Below are positions 1 to 7,972 of a DNA stretch of 64,000 nucleotides, one piece after another; the stretch's first letter is position 1, and every line of letters starts with the position of its first letter. This DNA is from Phenylobacterium hankyongense (GTDB lineage: Bacteria > Pseudomonadota > Alphaproteobacteria > Caulobacterales > Caulobacteraceae): positions 1,348,001-1,412,000 of the forward strand of contig NZ_QFYP01000001.1 in NCBI RefSeq assembly GCF_003254505.1, given 5' to 3'. The notes beneath the pieces were generated by a model that worked only from the letters and a program-made list of their open reading frames with translations, searched no databases and was not told the DNA's origin. The position numbers were made by a program, and so were the translations under genes.

Positions 1-1439
1 TAATCGTCCATGCCGGCGGCCAGGCAGGCCTGGCGGTCGTCGTCGAAGGCGTTGGCGGTCAGCGCCACGATCGGGGTGACGACGCCGTCGGCCCGCAGCC
101 GCCGCGCGGTCTCCTCGCCGGAGAGGCCGGGCATGCGCATGTCCATCAGGATGACGTCGTAGACGCCGACCTTGACCGCGGCGATCGCCTCCTCGCCGCC
201 CAGGGCGTGGTCGACGTCGCAGCCTTCGCGGGTGAGCAGGGCGCGGGCCAGGAGGGCGTTGATCGGATTGTCTTCCACCAGCAGCACGCGCACGCCGGGC
301 GCGACCGCGGCGGCCATCCGCTCGTCCTGCGGCGCGGCCTCGGCTTCCGACGCGGCGCCGGCGGCGATCAGCACCCGCTCGGCCAGCGAGGCGCGGCGCA
401 GCGGCTTGATCAGGTAGCCGGCGAAGCCCGCGCGCTTGTAGCGCGCCATGCGGTCGCGGTCCTCGGGGGCCAGCAGGACGATGCTGCGGCGGTCGGCCGG
501 CGCGCGCAGGGTCGAGGCTGCGGTCGCCAGGCCGTGGTCGATCAGCAGGACGTCCTTGGGACCGGTGCGCGCCACCAGGGCGTCGACGCCGGCGGTGGTG
601 ACGGCGCGGCCGCCGCAGGCCTGGATCTGGCGCCGCGCGGCCTCGCGGACGATGGCGCTGGGCGAGGCGACGCCCACCGTGCGGCCGGCCAGCAGCGCCG
701 GCGCCTGGGCGCCCGGCAGGCGCCGGAAGCCGGCCTCGAACCAGAACACCGCGCCGCCGCCGCGCGCCGCGGCGAACCCGACCTCGCCGCCCATGCCCCG
801 GGCGAGGCGGCGCGCGATGGCCAGGCCCAGCCCCGCGCCGCCCAGCTGGGCGTCGGCGGCCCGCGCCTGGGCGAAGGCGTCGAAGATGTGTTCGCGTTGG
901 GCCGGCGCGACGCCCGGGCCGGTGTCCTCGACCGTGAAGCGCAGCGCGCCGTCGGCGGTTTCGGCGACGCCCAGCAGGACGCCGCCTTCGAGCGTGAACT
1001 TCACGGCGTTGCCGGCGAAGTTCAGCAGGATCTGCTTCAGCCGGCCCTCGTCGGCCTGGATCCGGGGCAGGCCGCGCGGCGCCGACCAGCCGATCTCCAG
1101 GCGCTTTTCTCGCGCCCGCGGCGACAACAGCTCGCAGACGCCGCGCAACAGCGCCTCGACGTCGACCGGGGCCGCATGCAGGTCCACGGCGCCGGCGCCC
1201 AGCTTGGCGAAGTCGAGCACGTCGTTGACCAGGGTGAGCAGGTGCTGGCCGCTTTCCCGCAGGGCGGTGGCGTAGGCGCGCTGCTCGGCGGTGAGGGTGG
1301 TGCCCTCCAAAAGGCGGGCCATGCCCAGCACCCCGTTGAGCGGGGTGCGGAACTCGTGGCTGAGCGAAGCCAGCTGCTCGGCGCTGATGTGGGTCCGTTC
1401 GGGACGCCGCGCGGCGAGAGGGCGGGGAGGTCTGCGCAT
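1..1439 (-). CDS. Hybrid sensor histidine kinase/response regulator without a sensor domain (3' end beyond window)
   Basis: Translating the minus strand from an ATG at 1439 gives 479 codons open to the window edge. The H-box (SHEFRTPLNG, His near residue 28) lies almost at the N-terminus, so there is no transmembrane or PAS sensor region. The HATPase part follows with DTGPGV near 171 and GLGLAIARRL near 200. A first receiver-like domain (about 230-345) keeps the switch-lysine motif YLIKPLR but looks degenerate. A second, canonical receiver starts near 383 (VLLVEDN) with the acceptor motif ILMDMRMPG near 430 and is cut by the edge. It is expected to be a cytosolic phosphorelay protein; the input is unknown. 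It lies 49 bp downstream of an XRE regulator on the same strand. The family call is secure, the pathway is not. Confidence 0.9.
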   Translation of the reverse strand, partial: MRRPPRPLAARRPERTHISAEQLASLSHEFRTPLNGVLGMARLLEGTTLTAEQRAYATALRESGQHLLTLVNDVLDFAKLGAGAVDLHAAPVDVEALLRGVCELLSPRAREKRLEIGWSAPRGLPRIQADEGRLKQILLNFAGNAVKFTLEGGVLLGVAETADGALRFTVEDTGPGVAPAQREHIFDAFAQARAADAQLGGAGLGLAIARRLARGMGGEVGFAAARGGGAVFWFEAGFRRLPGAQAPALLAGRTVGVASPSAIVREAARRQIQACGGRAVTTAGVDALVARTGPKDVLLIDHGLATAASTLRAPADRRSIVLLAPEDRDRMARYKRAGFAGYLIKPLRRASLAERVLIAAGAASEAEAAPQDERMAAAVAPGVRVLLVEDNPINALLARALLTREGCDVDHALGGEEAIAAVKVGVYDVILMDMRMPGLSGEETARRLRADGVVTPIVALTANAFDDDRQACLAAGMDD

Positions 1440-1488
1440 GGCCGAGCCTTACGCGCGACGGCCTTAACGTCCGGTCAAATCGCCGGGG

Positions 1489-1875
1489 TCAGGACGGCTT
1501 GACGGCCATTTCCTGCGCCAGCGCCAACAGCGCGGCGCGCCCGCGGGGGTCGGGGATCGCGGAGAAGGCCTGCAGGATCTCCAGAGCGCCCGGCCGGGCC
1601 AGGGCGCGGAAGACGTCCTGATCGTCCTCCAGCGGGGCGGAATCCTCCCCCACCAGCCAGGAGACGGTGACGTCGAGCGCCGCGGCGGCGGCTACCAGCG
1701 TGGAGGCCGCGACGCGGTTGGAGCCGCGCTCGTACTTCTGCACCTGCTGGAAGGACACGCCCAGCCGCACGGCCAGGTCGCTCTGGCTCAGGCCGAGCTG
1801 CCGGCGGCGGGCGCGCAGCCGGGCGCCGATGGCCAGCTCCACCCCGGCGGAGCGTCCAACCTCTCTGACCTGCAT
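1489..1875 (-). CDS. XRE-family helix-turn-helix regulator
   Basis: A 128-residue protein. Residues about 15-70 form a Cro/C1-type HTH: RLRARRRQLGLSQSDLAVRL, then VSFQQVQKYERGSNRV. The tail after it (about 75-128) is acidic then helical and has no recognised enzyme domain. The ATG at 1875 is chosen over upstream in-frame codons because an exact AGGAGG Shine-Dalgarno lies just before it, and because the longer version would run through the divergent LuxR-type gene. Such short XRE proteins with the KYERG motif are common in Caulobacterales and usually bind as dimers. The target is unknown; the kinase gene 49 bp downstream may be co-transcribed. Confidence 0.85.
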   Translation of the reverse strand: MQVREVGRSAGVELAIGARLRARRRQLGLSQSDLAVRLGVSFQQVQKYERGSNRVAASTLVAAAAALDVTVSWLVGEDSAPLEDDQDVFRALARPGALEILQAFSAIPDPRGRAALLALAQEMAVKPS

Positions 1876-1972
1876 GGCGAGCCTCCTGATCGGGCGGCAG
1901 TTTAGCCCAGCGACGGCGGGCTTTCGCGTGAAAGTAGACGCGCGCGCGCAGCCGTCGTTTACTGTGCGCACG

Positions 1973-2749
1973 ATGCGCACCCGAGCGGACATCACCGAAG
2001 ATCCCGTCGGGCTGCTCACGCCTCGCGAGCGCGAATGCCTGCGCCTGGTCGACCAGCACCTCAGTTCCAAACAGATCGCCCGGCAACTGGGCATGTCGAA
2101 GACCTCGGTCGACACCTACTGCGACCGCGCGCGGCGCAAGCTGGGCGTCGGCGACCGCTACGAGGCCGCCCGACGGGCCCGCACCGCCGACGTTAACCTT
2201 GTCCCGATTGAATCAGGACAGGACGCGATCAGGACAGACAACCCTTCAGACCCCTGGCTGGATGATCCGGCATTCAGGGAGGCCGCCGATGGGCGACTGG
2301 CAGAACTTCGACAACCGGGCGGTGATCGGAAAGGCCTTGCGGCTCCGCCGGGAGATCGACGACTTCGAGACCCGCTGGCCGACCTCGGCCGACCGGGAAG
2401 AGATGATCCCAATGTTCAGTTGGGAGCAGCTAGAGCGGCAGCTCGTGGATTTGGCGGCTACGCCAATCCAGGCTTCGATGGCCCGGCACCTGGTTTCCGC
2501 GACCCGGAAGCTGGCGCCTTTCAAGCCTTCGGAAATGGTGCTGAGGGAAATCCTCTGCATGACGTGGGTTCTCTTGGACGAGAACTTCAAGCCCGAGCCC
2601 GATACGGGATCGGCCGAAATGATCTGAGCCCCGCCGCCCGATTGGGCGCGATCGTGGGGGTCGCGATCATCACCGCCCTGGCGTTCGGGGCGATGCTGGC
2701 CGGTCTGCACGCGCTCCAGGATCTGGCGACGAATCTTATCCGGGCCTGA
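1973..2749 (+). CDS. LuxR/GerE-type HTH protein with a C-terminal membrane segment; middle probably not native
   Basis: The ATG at 1973 opens a 258-codon frame, divergent from the XRE gene. Residues about 12-70 are a LuxR-type HTH (LLTPRERECLRLVDQHLSSK, KQIARQLGMSKTSVDTYCDR). The last 40 residues hold one transmembrane helix (AIVGVAIITALAFGAMLAGL). This HTH-plus-tail-anchor layout occurs in Caulobacterales and Sphingomonadales regulators. The middle (about 2225-2627) looks wrong: by hand count about 65 of 113 codons end in A or T, the product is Gly/Pro/Arg-rich, and a different frame there (2289-2627) has normal codon use. The gene may have received an in-frame insertion, or the open middle may be accidental. 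No strong Shine-Dalgarno is visible. Confidence 0.6.
   Translation: MRTRADITEDPVGLLTPRERECLRLVDQHLSSKQIARQLGMSKTSVDTYCDRARRKLGVGDRYEAARRARTADVNLVPIESGQDAIRTDNPSDPWLDDPAFREAADGRLAELRQPGGDRKGLAAPPGDRRLRDPLADLGRPGRDDPNVQLGAARAAARGFGGYANPGFDGPAPGFRDPEAGAFQAFGNGAEGNPLHDVGSLGRELQARARYGIGRNDLSPAARLGAIVGVAIITALAFGAMLAGLHALQDLATNLIRA
2289..2627 (+). CDS. Small hypothetical protein nested in the LuxR-type ORF (different frame)
   Basis: A 112-residue frame lying wholly inside the LuxR-type ORF. It has a good Shine-Dalgarno (AGGGAGG about 7 nt before the ATG at 2289). By hand count only about 17 of 112 codons end in A or T, matching the genome, whereas the overlapping frame has more than half. The product has ordinary amino-acid balance with charged helices (ALRLRREIDDFETRWPTSAD; WEQLERQLVDLAATPIQASM) and no signal peptide or transmembrane helix. 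I do not recognise the family. A longer in-frame start at 2199 is possible but lacks a comparable ribosome site. Its stop is followed at once by the membrane-helix tail of the LuxR-type frame. Confidence 0.6.
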   Translation: MGDWQNFDNRAVIGKALRLRREIDDFETRWPTSADREEMIPMFSWEQLERQLVDLAATPIQASMARHLVSATRKLAPFKPSEMVLREILCMTWVLLDENFKPEPDTGSAEMI

Positions 2750-2820
2750 ACGGGCCCGAAACCCTAACCCTCTAAACATCAGAGCGCGCGTCCTCAGAAG
2801 GCGCGTGCAGGAGAGAACTC

Positions 2821-3180
2821 ATGCTCAAGCAACGTCGTATGGTGGCGGAACAGATCGCCGGCGCCCTGTTCGAGGCCGAGGCGGCGATCGACGCCGCGCT
2901 GGCCAAGACCGCGGCCCTCACCGGGGTGATGCCGCAGCTCCGGCGCGAAGCCGGCGCCTCGGCCCTGATCGGCCAGGACGCGGTCGAACGCGCCAGCCAG
3001 GCCATCATGGCGCTCGCCGAAGCCCGCCGGGCCATCGTCGAGACCCACAAGGAACTGAGCGTCGCCCAACACCAGATCGGCCTCGGCGCGGTGATGGTCG
3101 GCGAGCCGGGCGACAAGCCGCCGGTGAGCGCCGAGCTGCCGGCCGGCCGCCGTCTGCGCGCCGTCCGCACCGCCGCCTGA
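2821..3180 (+). CDS. Conserved-looking hypothetical protein, helical
   Basis: A 119-residue protein with an AGGAGAG ribosome site just before the ATG. It is predicted almost wholly alpha-helical and Ala/Glu/Arg-rich (AGALFEAEAAIDAALAKTAA; AIMALAEARRAIVETHKELS), with a short basic C-terminus. It has no signal peptide, transmembrane helix or metal motif. The composition suggests a small cytosolic coiled-coil or bundle protein; I cannot assign a function. A hairpin with a short T run follows the stop, so the gene is probably monocistronic. Confidence 0.75.
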   Translation: MLKQRRMVAEQIAGALFEAEAAIDAALAKTAALTGVMPQLRREAGASALIGQDAVERASQAIMALAEARRAIVETHKELSVAQHQIGLGAVMVGEPGDKPPVSAELPAGRRLRAVRTAA

Positions 3181-3209
3181 TAGCGCTTACAGCCGCGGTT
3201 TGGCATTGT

Positions 3210-3238
3210 GGGCCCTCGACCCAGGTCGGGGGCCCTTT
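3210..3238 (+). terminator. Rho-independent terminator-like hairpin
   Basis: The arms GGGCCCTCGACC and GGTCGGGGGCCC pair over 12 positions with one G-T wobble and a tiny loop, followed by TTT. It sits 30 nt after the stop of the 119-residue hypothetical gene and ends its transcript. It also argues against a GTG start at 3208 for the next gene. Confidence 0.65.
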
Positions 3239-3240
3239 GC

Positions 3241-3684
3241 TTGTCCGCACAACTACCGCCATTTGTCTGGCCAGCGACGGTCATGGTCGTCTGCATGGTC
3301 GCCGCCTGGCGAGGCGGCAACCATGAGCGGCTGGCCGCCGGCGGGCTGCTGGCCGGCTGGGCGTTGTCGATGGTGGCCTACCGCCATGGCCAGGGCACCG
3401 AGTGGGGCATCCTGGTCATCGACGTGGCGCTGTTGGGCCTGCTGATCTGGATCACGCTGCGCAGCGACCGCTACTGGCCGATCTTCGCGGCCGGTTTTCA
3501 TCTGCTGGCGGTGCTCACCCACTTGGCGCGGATCGTCGACGCGAAGGTGAGCGGCTGGGCCTATATCACCGCCGAGATCATCTGGGGCTACCTGCTGGCC
3601 GCAGCCATCGGTTACGGCGCCTGGACCTATCGGGCCGCCAGCAGAGAGCCGGAAAGCGACGCCGCCGGCGCAACCCGCCGGTAG
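3241..3684 (+). CDS. Small integral membrane protein, hypothetical
   Basis: About 147 residues with four likely transmembrane helices: PPFVWPATVMVVCMVAAW, AAGGLLAGWALSMVAY, WGILVIDVALLGLLIWITL, and a C-terminal pair around IFAAGFHLLAVLTHLARI and IIWGYLLAAAIGYGAW. The start is uncertain. A GTG at 3208 would place the N-terminus inside a terminator hairpin, so the TTG at 3241 (used here) or the ATG at 3283 are the realistic choices; the TTG keeps the first helix complete. The 3' end overlaps the convergent comM gene by 58 bp. No known function; it has no transporter or enzyme motif that I can see. Confidence 0.6.
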   Translation: MSAQLPPFVWPATVMVVCMVAAWRGGNHERLAAGGLLAGWALSMVAYRHGQGTEWGILVIDVALLGLLIWITLRSDRYWPIFAAGFHLLAVLTHLARIVDAKVSGWAYITAEIIWGYLLAAAIGYGAWTYRAASREPESDAAGATRR

Positions 3685-5174
3685 ATCAGCGCCTCGGCGA
3701 CGTGCACGCGGCGCACGCTGTCGGAGCCTTCCAGGTCGGCGATGGTGCGCGCCAGCCGCAGCGTCCGCGTCCAGCCGCGGGCGGTGAGGCCGCCGGTCTC
3801 CGCGGCGCGGGCGAGCAGGGCCCGGGCCGGCGCATCGAGGTCGGCGATCTTGTCCAGGAAATCGCCATCCGCCTGGGCGTTCAGCGCCGCCGCGCCGCTG
3901 GCGTCCGAGGCGGCGCGGGCCACCTGCAGCGCCCGGGCCCGACCGACGCGGGCGGCGGCCTCCGCGGTGCCCTCCGGCGGGGCGGGCAGGGCGAGGTCGG
4001 CGGGGGTCACCGGCGGCACCTCCACCTGCAGGTCGATGCGGTCCATCAGCGGGCCGGAGATGCGGCCCTGGTAGTCCATCTGGCAGCGCGGCGCGCGTCC
4101 GCAGGCCCCGCGGCCGGCGCCGCCGTGGCCGCACCGGCAGGGGTTCATCGCCGCCACCAGCTGCACGCGGGCCGGATAGCGGACGTGGGCGTTGGCGCGG
4201 GCGACCACCACCTCGCCGGTCTCCAGCGGCTGGCGCAGGGAATCCAGCGCCTGGGTGCCGAACTCCGGCAGCTCGTCCAGGAACAGCACCCCGTTGTGCG
4301 CCAGGCTGACCTCGCCGGGCTTGGCCTTCAGCCCGCCGCCGGTGAGCGCGGCCATGCTGGCGGAGTGGTGGGGGCTGCGGAACGGCCGGGCGCGGGTCAG
4401 CTGGCCCCTGGCGATCAGCCCGGCCACCGAGTGGATCATCGAGGTCTCCAGCAGCTCCTCGGCGGTGAGCGGCGGCAAGAGGCCGGGCAGGCGGGCGGCC
4501 ATCATCGACTTGCCGGAGCCGGGCGGACCCACGAACAGCAGGTTGTGGCCGCCGGCGGCGGCGATCTCCAGGGCGCGCTTGGCGTTCTCCTGGCCCTTGA
4601 CCTCGCGCAGATCCGGGACCCGCTCGCCCTCCAGCATCGGACCGGGCGTCGGCGGCGACAAAAGCTGGGTCCCGCGGAAGTGGTTGACCAGGGCGATCAG
4701 CGACGGGGCGGCGAGGATGCGGGTGTCGCCGGCCCAGGCCGCCTCGGCGCCCGAGGCTTCGGGGCAGATCAGGCCCAGGCCCAAGGCGCCGGCCGCCACG
4801 GCGGCGGGCAGGGCGCCGGCCACCTGGACGATGCGGCCGTCCAGCGACAGCTCGCCCATCGCCGCCCAGTCCGCGAGCGCGTCGGGCGGGATCACCCCCA
4901 TGCCGGCCATCACCGCCAGCGCGATCGGCAGGTCGTAGTGGCTGCCTTCCTTCGGCAGGTCGGCGGGGGCGAGGTTGGCGATGATCCGGCGGGACGGCAG
5001 CGCCAGGCCCAGGCCCGCGAAGGCCGCCCGCACCCGCTCGCGGCTTTCAGTGACCGCCTTGTCGCCCAGGCCCACCAGGATGAACTTCGGCTCGCCGCTG
5101 GTGAACTGGACTTCGACCTCCACCCGGCGCGCTTCGACGCCCTGGAACGCCACCGTCACCACCCGCGCGGCCAT
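3627..5174 (-). CDS. comM: YifB/ComM-family Mg-chelatase-like AAA+ ATPase
   Basis: 515 residues, normal family length. The N-terminal ChlI-like (Lon-protease-fold) domain spans about 1-170. The AAA+ Mg-chelatase core carries Walker A GPPGSGKS near residue 214, Walker B VLFLDELPEF, and a zinc-type cysteine group (CRCGHGGAGRGAC). The C-terminal Mg_chelatase_C domain ends the protein. ComM homologues act as DNA helicases that promote branch migration during recombination and natural transformation. It lies downstream of gshB on the same strand, but a 137-bp gap with a LexA-type box suggests an own, damage-inducible promoter. The start ATG at 5174 matches the family N-terminus. Confidence 0.95.
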   Translation of the reverse strand: MAARVVTVAFQGVEARRVEVEVQFTSGEPKFILVGLGDKAVTESRERVRAAFAGLGLALPSRRIIANLAPADLPKEGSHYDLPIALAVMAGMGVIPPDALADWAAMGELSLDGRIVQVAGALPAAVAAGALGLGLICPEASGAEAAWAGDTRILAAPSLIALVNHFRGTQLLSPPTPGPMLEGERVPDLREVKGQENAKRALEIAAAGGHNLLFVGPPGSGKSMMAARLPGLLPPLTAEELLETSMIHSVAGLIARGQLTRARPFRSPHHSASMAALTGGGLKAKPGEVSLAHNGVLFLDELPEFGTQALDSLRQPLETGEVVVARANAHVRYPARVQLVAAMNPCRCGHGGAGRGACGRAPRCQMDYQGRISGPLMDRIDLQVEVPPVTPADLALPAPPEGTAEAAARVGRARALQVARAASDASGAAALNAQADGDFLDKIADLDAPARALLARAAETGGLTARGWTRTLRLARTIADLEGSDSVRRVHVAEALIYRRVAPAASLSGSLLAAR

Positions 5175-5201
5175 CGTCTATCCCTTGTGTGCAGACCCGA
5201 G

Positions 5202-5210
5202 TTATCCACA
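5202..5210 (+). other. Perfect DnaA box (TTATCCACA) in the comM upstream region
   Basis: TTATCCACA, the high-affinity DnaA recognition 9-mer, occurs once, 27 bp before the comM start codon and 31 bp from the LexA-type box. A single box does not make an origin. It could allow DnaA to modulate comM transcription or could be chance; one perfect 9-mer is not improbable in 64 kb. Confidence 0.4.
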
Positions 5211-5241
5211 AGATGCGAGCACAAGGCGAAGCTCGGATCAA

Positions 5242-5256
5242 GAACAAAAATAGAAC
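5242..5256 (-). promoter_or_regulatory. LexA (SOS) box upstream of comM
   Basis: GAAC-AAAAATA-GAAC (GTTC-N7-GTTC on the other strand) fits the alphaproteobacterial LexA direct repeat exactly, with the A/T-rich spacer usual for real sites. It lies 67 bp upstream of the comM start in the intergenic region after gshB. From memory, comM belongs to described alphaproteobacterial LexA regulons, so position and target agree. Confidence 0.8.
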
Positions 5257-5294
5257 TAATCAGGAAAGTGAGACGATTCCGTCACTTGCCGTAA

Positions 5295-5311
5295 CTTGTT
5301 CGTCGAACAAG
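5295..5311 (-). terminator. Palindrome directly after gshB (possible terminator)
   Basis: CTTGTTCG-T-CGAACAAG, an 8-bp perfect inverted repeat with a 1-nt centre, abuts the gshB stop codon. No T run follows on the minus strand, so termination is uncertain; it may instead be a protein-binding palindrome or an RNA 3'-end stabiliser. Confidence 0.35.
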
Positions 5312-6259
5312 CTAAGCCATGGCGCGAAGCGCTTCAATCCGCTCCCACAGCACCTCGGCGGCGTCGACGCCGGTGAACCGCTTCAGCGCCACGGCGCCGG
5401 TGGGCGAGGTGACGTTGATCTCGGTCAGGTAGTCGCCGATCACGTCGATGCCGACGAACAGCAGGCCGCGGCCCTTCAGCTCCGGGCCGATGGCGGCGCA
5501 GATCTCGCGGTCGCGGGCGGTGAGCTCGATCGGCTCGGCCTTGCCGCCCACCGCCAGGTTGGAGCGGATCTGGCCCTTCTCCGGCACGCGGTTGATGGCG
5601 CCGACCACCTCGCCGTCCACCAGCAGGATGCGCTTGTCGCCCTTGGTCACGCTGGGCAGGAACTTCTGCAGGATCACCGGCTCGCGGGTGATCTGCTCGT
5701 GCAGCTCCAGCAGGGCGTCGAGGTTGGGGTCGTCGCTCAGGTGGCGGGTGACGCCGGAGCCGCCGCGGCCGTTCAGCGGCTTCAGCACCACGTCGCCGTG
5801 GCGGGCGCGGAAGTCGGCGATCGCCGCCCGGTCGGAGGTGATCAGGGTCGGCGGCTGCAGGCCCGGGAACTTGGTGACGAACAGCTTCTCCGGGGCGTTG
5901 CGGACCTCGACCGGATTGTTCACCACCAGGGTCTTCGGATGCACGGCCTCCAGGAAGAAGGTGGAGTCGATGTAGTTCATGTCGAACGGCGGGTCCTGGC
6001 GCAGCAGGACCACGTCGAACCCGGCCAGGGGGACGCGGCGCCAGGCGCCCAGCGCCGCGTGCTCGCCGACCACCCGCTGCACGGTCACGTCCCGGCCGCG
6101 GACGAAGACCTCGCCGTCCTCCATGGCCAGGGTGTCGGTGGTGTAGACGAACAGGCCGTGGCCGCGCGCCTGCGCCTGCTCCATCATCAGGAAGGTCGTA
6201 TCGCCCTCGATGTTGATCCCCTCGATGGGGTCCATCTGCACGGCGACCTTCAGAGACAT
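5312..6259 (-). CDS. gshB: Glutathione synthase
   Basis: 315 residues, the usual length for prokaryotic GshB. The N-terminal domain begins [20 protein letters not shown], the typical family opening. The ATP-grasp part carries [14 protein letters not shown] (nucleotide-binding loop), [14 protein letters not shown] and the C-terminal metal/ATP motif [20 protein letters not shown]. It ligates glycine to gamma-glutamylcysteine using ATP in the cytosol, the last step of glutathione synthesis. In many alphaproteobacteria gshB sits near yraN and rsmI; here the acetyltransferase pair and a SirB1-type gene lie between them. Confidence 0.97.
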   Translation of the reverse strand: MSLKVAVQMDPIEGINIEGDTTFLMMEQAQARGHGLFVYTTDTLAMEDGEVFVRGRDVTVQRVVGEHAALGAWRRVPLAGFDVVLLRQDPPFDMNYIDSTFFLEAVHPKTLVVNNPVEVRNAPEKLFVTKFPGLQPPTLITSDRAAIADFRARHGDVVLKPLNGRGGSGVTRHLSDDPNLDALLELHEQITREPVILQKFLPSVTKGDKRILLVDGEVVGAINRVPEKGQIRSNLAVGGKAEPIELTARDREICAAIGPELKGRGLLFVGIDVIGDYLTEINVTSPTGAVALKRFTGVDAAEVLWERIEALRAMA

Positions 6260-6331
6260 GCGCTTTCCTTCCCGACAGCTCAGGTGTGAGGGAGATAGGC
6301 TGCGATGGCACGGAGCGCCAGCGCCGGGCGT

Positions 6332-7972
6332 CTATTGGCCGGCGGAGATCCAGCCGGGCGGCAGGGTGGCGGCGACGACGCCCACCAGGACGAGGCGGGC
6401 CTGGGTCATCTCGACCACCGTGTCGGCCCCCTCCTGCCGCACCGTGTAGGCGGTCCCGGGATCGAGCTGCACGCGGTCGCCCTCGGCGGCGTTGAAATCG
6501 GTCACCCGGTCGAGGCCGGCGCCGGCGAAGCTGTGGAAGGTGTCCGCCCCCGGGCCGCCGCTCAAGGTGTCGTCGCCGCGGTCGCCGGAGATCCAGTCGT
6601 CGCCGGGGCCGCCGGCGATCAGGTCATTGCCCTGGCCGCCGCGCAGGTGGTCGTTCCCGGGGCCGCCGTTGATGGTGTCGTTTCCGGGCCGCCCGAAGAT
6701 CAGGTCGTCTCCGTCCGTGCCGTCCAGCCGGTCGTCGCCGGCGCCGCCCTCGATCCGCCGGAGCTTTCGGGGGCCTGGGAGGACGCCGGAGAGGCGGTGC
6801 GGCTGGGCCAGCGCCAGGTCGATGCGCCGGCGGGCGGCGTCGGAGGCGGCCGGTGCGGGCGACATGACCGACGGCAGGCCGTTCTCGACCACCTCCAGCA
6901 GCACTACGTCCGGCTTGAAGCGGTCGATCAGGTCCTCGCGCCAGCGCCCATCCTGGTTGTGGGCGATGACGATGCGGCTGAAGTCGCCATAGAGGAACGG
7001 CAGCAGGGCGTTGGAGAAGGAGTCCATGGTCATCAGCAGCACCGGCTTGCCGACCTGGCCGGTGTCGACGACGCGGGGGCTGGTCCAGTCGAGGCCGGCG
7101 CTCAGATAGGTGGTGGCGAGCCGCCCCTCGACGGCGGGGTCGCGGAACTCCGGGTAATCGACGTCCACGAAGCTGGCGACGCCCAGCATCAGCGCCAGGT
7201 TGCGCGGCTTGCCGAAGTCCGGCGCGGACACCTCGGCGAAGGCGTCGAGCGGCCGGGGGCCTTCGGTCAGGCCCAGCGCGTGCAGCCGCTGGAGGATGGC
7301 GGCGTAGGCGACGTAGGCGCCGAGGCCGGTCCAGTGGGTGTCGTTGCGGCTGTAGGTCTTCAGGCCCCAGCGCGCCTGCCGGGTCATCGCCTCGTGCAGG
7401 TCCAGCAGTTCGCCGGCCTGGGCCTGGGCGTTCAGCCGCGCCAGCAGCGGGGCGGCGCCATTGCGGTCGGGACCGGCGTACCAGGCGGGGCCGTACTGCG
7501 GGTAGATGGTCTCCTTGTCCGGCGCGGCGACCACCAGGTAGCGGACGCCCCGGCGCTGCAGGGCCTCGGTGCGGCCGGCCAGCGCCAACAGCCAGTCGCG
7601 GGCCTGGGCGTCGGTGAAGGGCGGGTCGGCGCGCGCGGCGCCGAGGTGGCTGCCGTTGTCGGAGAACAGCCAGCCGTCGCGTCCGACGATCACCCGCGGC
7701 GAGCCGCTGACCCCGGCCTTCAGGCGCAGGTAGTTGAGGGCGCCGATCAGGTGCGGGCGGGCGGGGAAGTGGTCGGCCACCCAGGCGTCGGCGGCCTTCG
7801 GGAACGCCCGCAGCGCCTTGAGCGTGTGGGGCGCCGCGGGGCGGTCGGCCAGCGGGCGGTTCTCGTCGAGATCGGGCGGCCTCACCCAGTGCGGCGCCAG
7901 GAAGGCGGCGGCCAGGACCGCGAGGCTCGCCCCGATCAGCCGACGCCAGTGCGGGCGGGGATCGAAGGACAT
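6332..7972 (-). CDS. AlgJ/AlgX-like SGNH O-acetyltransferase fused to RTX calcium-binding repeats
   Basis: 546 residues. An N-terminal membrane anchor (LIGASLAVLAAAFLA) leads to an AlgX/AlgJ-type SGNH domain: GRDGWLFSDNG near 96, DTHWTGLGAY near 210 (catalytic Asp/His pair) and MDSFSN near 315 (Ser motif). Residues about 406-477 are eight tandem nonapeptides of the GGxGxDxUx type (GGPGNDHLR, GGQGNDLIA, GGPGDDWIS), followed by a beta-rich cap typical of RTX C-termini. The ATG at 7972 shares one base with the stop of the MBOAT gene (TGATG), so the two are translationally coupled. It is expected to acetylate a polysaccharide in the periplasm or at the surface, with acetyl groups passed by the MBOAT partner. 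The RTX tail is unusual for this enzyme type. Confidence 0.88.
   Translation of the reverse strand: MSFDPRPHWRRLIGASLAVLAAAFLAPHWVRPPDLDENRPLADRPAAPHTLKALRAFPKAADAWVADHFPARPHLIGALNYLRLKAGVSGSPRVIVGRDGWLFSDNGSHLGAARADPPFTDAQARDWLLALAGRTEALQRRGVRYLVVAAPDKETIYPQYGPAWYAGPDRNGAAPLLARLNAQAQAGELLDLHEAMTRQARWGLKTYSRNDTHWTGLGAYVAYAAILQRLHALGLTEGPRPLDAFAEVSAPDFGKPRNLALMLGVASFVDVDYPEFRDPAVEGRLATTYLSAGLDWTSPRVVDTGQVGKPVLLMTMDSFSNALLPFLYGDFSRIVIAHNQDGRWREDLIDRFKPDVVLLEVVENGLPSVMSPAPAASDAARRRIDLALAQPHRLSGVLPGPRKLRRIEGGAGDDRLDGTDGDDLIFGRPGNDTINGGPGNDHLRGGQGNDLIAGGPGDDWISGDRGDDTLSGGPGADTFHSFAGAGLDRVTDFNAAEGDRVQLDPGTAYTVRQEGADTVVEMTQARLVLVGVVAATLPPGWISAGQ

Noticed and set aside
5202..5210. Replication origin at the DnaA box near comM
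   Set aside because: One box only, no AT-rich unwinding element, and the dnaA-side synteny places the origin elsewhere.
3402..5294. 630-codon plus-strand frame across comM
   Set aside because: Arg/Gly-rich shadow of comM in reverse; no recognisable protein.
5295..5311. A third LexA site at the GTTCG-T-CGAAC palindrome after gshB
   Set aside because: Alphaproteobacterial LexA uses a direct GTTC repeat with 7-nt spacing, not this inverted form; it abuts the gshB stop and is more likely a 3'-end hairpin.
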